Source: Methanothermobacter sp. MT-2
Lineage (GTDB): Archaea; Methanobacteriota; Methanobacteria; Methanobacteriales; DSM-23052
Length of the DNA: 64,000 nt
Assembly (NCBI GenBank): GCA_003584625.1
Contig: AP017647.1
Coordinates: 978,603 to 1,042,602, forward strand
Direction of reading: 5' to 3'
Part shown: positions 61,043 to 64,000 of the stretch, piece by piece
How the letters are laid out: every line of letters starts with the position of its first letter
Position numbering within the stretch: position 1 is the stretch's first letter
The notes under the pieces: generated by a model
Told to the model about the DNA's origin: nothing
Seen by the model: the letters and a program-made list of their open reading frames with translations, nothing else
Databases searched by the model: none
Position numbers and translations under genes: made by a program

Positions 61043-61442
61043 ACGGTTTAATTCCGGGATAAAAACCCTACTAGATCTTTTCAAATGAAAATAAGCAACT
61101 GGAAAACCTTTCATTTCGACAGTTTGAGAACTTCTAATAATCATATTCATATCAGAAAAGAACATCCTCTTGGATGATATATCAGCCATAAAAAATTTGT
61201 CAGTTCCCCATAAGACATTCCAACAAATATGAAAAGTTTATATGCGTGGAAAACCATCCATAAAAAATCCAAAAAAATAGGAAACGAGAATAAAACAAAA
61301 AAAAGGACAATCAAATGGGATTTTCACCAAATCTTATATCTGCAAAGCTTCCACCAAAAAAAAGATTCGCATAAACAGGTCACATTCTCATTCAAGGACC
61401 TCCACAAAAATAAAAAAATCGCATACCCCTTGCTTGTCAGAT

Positions 61443-62420
61443 CTACATTTCTAAATTTAATTTTGAAGAAATCCTATCCTTTCGCCTAGCCATTCTCTCA
61501 TTTTTATCTAACTTGAAAAATACACCATGTATAATCTCCTTTTGGTATATGAGGGCTGATCCAATATAATTTTCTGACCGGAATCTATAATCGAACCCAT
61601 AACCTGGCGATTCTTTCCTAGTCTCCTTTGAACTTGTAATTTCATCTATAAAAGTTTTTATATCATCTTTTGTCAATGGATCTGTTTCGCCTCTAGAAAG
61701 AGCTTCGATCGCATAACTTTTAATTATTTTATCATGTAATTTTTTATAAGTTGAGTGCCTTGAAACAAATTCAAGACCTACAATAACACCATCTATAGCT
61801 ATCAGTATACCGTTCTGCCCCTCCAAAACCCTAAAGGGTTTTATAAATTCCTCGAGTCTATTTTCATGTTTCTGGAATGCAGCATCCATCGCACCAGTCT
61901 CGGAATAAGACCCAGAAATTGAATGCAGCCGATCAACAGCATCCCAGACCGCTCTCTGATCAGACAAATATTCTGAACTACCTTCAAGAGATTCTGTAAC
62001 ACTAACACTTTTCTCAAACCTTACACATTTAGCAGCTACCCTCCCAGAATCCCTAAAATCCTTGGATGTATAATGCCAACGCCCAGCCTCCACACAACTT
62101 ACAGGAATAATTGTTTTGCTCTTCTCACGAAGAAGTATACTCGTATTAACTATCCTATTTTGTTTCGCCCCTTCAAGCTCCTCACCATCCACGATTAACA
62201 CAGGCAATGTAGCCTTGTTAACAACAAGAACTTCAGGAACTGAACCAGATTCGTCAATTTCTTCAACTTTTAAGAATCCGGATCTCATAGCCTCCCCTAA
62301 AGTAAGATATTCAAAACTACCATCAAATTGTGCCTTTACAGGGATGACCTCCATAGACCCAGAAACTTGACCATCCAAAAAATTAAGACCCTCAAGGTAT
62401 TCCAATACAATCTCATCCAA
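61443..62420 (-). CDS. ARPP-1-like domain protein, unknown function
   Basis: About 325 residues. TTG at 62420 has GGTGGTGG just upstream; longer start codons exist. The stretch PVLIVDGEELEGAKQNRIVNTS and TIIPVSCVEAGRWHY is the hallmark of the ARPP-1 (ARG and rhodanese-phosphatase-associated) family. Function is not known; it has no signal peptide. Its ~215-bp upstream region is AT-rich. Confidence 0.75.
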   Translation of the reverse strand: MDEIVLEYLEGLNFLDGQVSGSMEVIPVKAQFDGSFEYLTLGEAMRSGFLKVEEIDESGSVPEVLVVNKATLPVLIVDGEELEGAKQNRIVNTSILLREKSKTIIPVSCVEAGRWHYTSKDFRDSGRVAAKCVRFEKSVSVTESLEGSSEYLSDQRAVWDAVDRLHSISGSYSETGAMDAAFQKHENRLEEFIKPFRVLEGQNGILIAIDGVIVGLEFVSRHSTYKKLHDKIIKSYAIEALSRGETDPLTKDDIKTFIDEITSSKETRKESPGYGFDYRFRSENYIGSALIYQKEIIHGVFFKLDKNERMARRKDRISSKLNLEM

Positions 62421-62647
62421 TAAAACCACCACCTAAAAAAATATACTACCACACACATTCTATACCAATCATATAATATAAACATTACTATATCACATTT
62501 TAAGTATATATATAAATAAAAGTATAAGATTTTATTATTTTAGTGTTTTAAATTATAGAATATTATTATACTTCTAAAAATCCGGGTTTAATAATAGAAA
62601 AATCTAGAACTACTCGAAAAAACCTTCTAACACATATTTTTACGTTT

Positions 62648-63220
62648 TCAAGGTCTTTTAGCCCTTGCAAGATCTTCAAGGGTCCTCTCTAATATATATC
62701 TTGCATTATCCTGCTTATGCCTTATATTCACAAGACCCTTAGGATACTCCAATATCGACAACTCATCATACAACCTTCTAATCGACCTACAAATCTCCTC
62801 AGCCTTCTTTAAATCACCCTTAACCAAAACCTCCAAAAAATACCTCCTAAGCTCCCCCACCAAATCGCCAAGACCAAGCAAATAATGAGACTCAGGCACC
62901 CCAATATCACAGGGCAACGGAAACTCCCTACCATCCACATAATAATAAAACAACAAAGCCTCAACATACTCCTGATGAGCACTCCCCACATACCCACTAT
63001 AATACAAATCAGGATGCCCCTTAAGCATCATACCCAATTCATCAACCAATTCACCGGCCCTATCAAGCTTTTCAGCAGCCATATCAGAATCCCCACGATG
63101 CAAAGCCCTAACACAATCACCACACAACCTTATTATCTCCTTCGTTATCTTAAGGGCCTTCTCTCTCAACTCATCCTTCTCATCAAGCACCCTTTTTATC
63201 TCTGAGATTATCTTCTCCAT
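62648..63220 (-). CDS. Translin family protein
   Basis: 190 residues, all-helical. Conserved parts: REKALKITKEIIRLCGDCVRALHRGD, SAHQEYVEALLFYYYV and LGLGDLVGELRRYFLEVLVKGD, matching archaeal translin, a single-stranded nucleic-acid-binding/RNase-related protein. ATG 63220 has GGTGGTG upstream; the longer frame is not needed. Confidence 0.88.
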   Translation of the reverse strand: MEKIISEIKRVLDEKDELREKALKITKEIIRLCGDCVRALHRGDSDMAAEKLDRAGELVDELGMMLKGHPDLYYSGYVGSAHQEYVEALLFYYYVDGREFPLPCDIGVPESHYLLGLGDLVGELRRYFLEVLVKGDLKKAEEICRSIRRLYDELSILEYPKGLVNIRHKQDNARYILERTLEDLARAKRP

Positions 63221-63540
63221 AAATACACCACCATCTAATTGTTTTAACAACATACTCCCCAAGTGTTCTTAACATTTATTCAGTTAAGTAAATATTTTTC
63301 AAAAATTCCTAAAGGTACTTGCAAAATTACCCATCCGTTTTGACTAAAATAAAGCAACAAGGAACTATTGGTCAAATTCATCCCCAATGCACAATTCAAC
63401 TTGATGGGCTTAAAGGACACTCACCCATAAGCTAAATAGGAGGATTATCTAAAAAATTTTAATATTTATTGAATAAAAATCATAAACAAAAAGCCTTTCC
63501 TAATGATCATACCAAGCTTAATGAGATGGGGGTGGAGTGA
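63221..63540. other. Intergenic region before the terminal radical SAM gene
   Basis: 320 bp with no gene. A TATA-like TTTAATATTTATT at 63458-63470 would serve the plus-strand gene starting at 63541. Nothing else supported. Confidence 0.5.
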
Positions 63541-64000
63541 ATCCACTGCAAAATTTGTGACAGGACCGCCACTAGCATCCTAGACAACATTTGCGGAAAT
63601 TGCCTGAAAAAGGCGCCTGAAAAGATTGTCAAAAACCTGATAAAAACCTCACACCAAAAAAGCCGCATCATCCCACCATTTTCACCCCCAAGTGATCCCC
63701 AAGGCATCACCTGTAACGATTGCGGGAACCTTTGCAAAATAAAAGAAGGAGAATACGGTTTCTGCCGCTTGCGCAAAACAGAAAAGGCTAAGATACATTC
63801 CAAGTTAGATACAAACTATGAAGCAGTGGGCATTTTCTATTTCGACCCATTACCCACCAATTGCGTGGCAGACTGGGTATGCCCCGCTAGTACAGGGGCT
63901 GGTTACCCAAAATACGCCTATTCACCAAAAACAGAATACGGATACAGAAACCTCGCCGTATTCTTCGGAACCTGCTCATTCGATTGCCTATACTGTCAAA
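63541..64000 (+). CDS. Radical SAM protein, PflA-like (partial, 3' end off window), apparent ATC start
   Basis: About 153 codons visible. The open frame begins right after an in-frame TGA (63538-63540) and shows no ATG, GTG or TTG before clear family sequence, so translation probably begins at ATC 63541 (HCKICDR follows; GGTGGAGTGA lies directly ahead). N-terminal Cys pairs (HCKICD, ICGNC, CNDCGNLCK, GFCR) are followed by YFDPLPTNCVADWVCPAS and the radical SAM motif GTCSFDCLYCQ at the window edge. Related in layout to the gene at 40.3 kb. Substrate unknown. Confidence 0.72.
   Translation, partial: MHCKICDRTATSILDNICGNCLKKAPEKIVKNLIKTSHQKSRIIPPFSPPSDPQGITCNDCGNLCKIKEGEYGFCRLRKTEKAKIHSKLDTNYEAVGIFYFDPLPTNCVADWVCPASTGAGYPKYAYSPKTEYGYRNLAVFFGTCSFDCLYCQ

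Larger units (their letters stand above)
60959..61442. other. Intergenic region upstream of the endoisopeptidase gene
   Basis: Holds the likely TATA (61030-61042, minus) and the inverted repeat 60986-61006. The frames at 60959-61189 (minus) and 61229-61489 (plus) are open but lack ribosome sites or family signs. Nothing else seen. Confidence 0.6.

Noticed and set aside
60959-61189. 77-codon N-terminal extension of the endoisopeptidase-like protein
   Set aside because: It would place the signal peptide internally and spans the TATA element.
61229-61489. 86-codon plus-strand frame
   Set aside because: Lys-rich, no ribosome site, overlaps the end of the ARPP-1-like gene.

Overview
The window comes from a methanogenic archaeon of the order Methanobacteriales, most likely a thermophilic Methanothermobacter-like species. 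This rests on several gene contents seen together: a methyl-coenzyme M reductase activation component (AtwA), F420 and methanopterin biosynthesis genes, split RNA polymerase subunits (B''/B' and A'/A''), archaetidylserine lipid synthesis genes, SepCysS, an MreB-like protein, and two secreted proteins with pseudomurein-binding repeats. Genus-level assignment is inference from gene order and cannot be confirmed without a search.

Layout. 1-5.2 kb (minus strand): the end of a methanogenesis-marker-like gene, atwA, then cofE-cofD-gch3 and a Dus-like TIM barrel, i.e. coenzyme F420/flavin precursor synthesis. 5.5-9.7 kb (minus): an operon-like run of an unknown gene, mreB, rnhB, exbB, exbD and purO. 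9.8-14.6 kb (plus): an envelope cluster with archaetidylserine decarboxylase and synthase, a DUF515-type membrane protein, a secreted C-terminally anchored protein, a sortase, and then mptD for methanopterin. 14.7-18.5 kb: korDABC and sucC (2-oxoglutarate:ferredoxin oxidoreductase and succinyl-CoA synthetase beta). 18.6-21.4 kb (minus): two envelope or unknown proteins and taw1. 21.6-23.6 kb: tpiA and pgk. 23.7-24.3 kb: five tRNAs (Thr, Pro, Tyr, Asp, Lys).

24.4-38.0 kb is the transcription/translation superoperon: rpoH, rpoB2, rpoB1, rpoA1, rpoA2, rpl30e, nusA, rps12, rps7, fusA, tuf, rps10, followed by tRNA-Ser. The most striking single feature is here. RpoA' is 1058 residues instead of the usual ~870, because about 190 charged, helix-prone residues are inserted in the clamp-head region just after the second zinc-binding cluster. 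The insert begins with repeated copies of a KLTxxE motif that resembles the native sequence at its far end.

38.3-44.4 kb holds a GyrI-like protein, a tightly overlapping SepCysS/THEP1-NTPase/radical SAM run, TldE/PmbA, phosphoglycolate phosphatase and hypD. 44.5-49.7 kb is a 1720-residue DUF11-repeat adhesin whose C terminus (QPTGTP, membrane helix, KK) looks like a sortase signal. It contains a perfect 163-bp direct repeat and has a duplicated 30-bp promoter-like repeat upstream. 49.7-51.2 kb is a gene graveyard with a broken MFS transporter and a histidine-kinase ATPase tail. 51.2-64 kb is accessory and envelope-related: a pseudomurein-binding protein with a Cys-rich tail, LemA/DUF2207, TrmY, a B12-type radical SAM cluster, an AbrB-like regulator, acylphosphatase, a pseudomurein endoisopeptidase-like protein, an ARPP-1-like protein, translin, and a truncated radical SAM gene that appears to start at a non-canonical ATC codon.

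All functional calls are by sequence recognition alone; no database search was possible.
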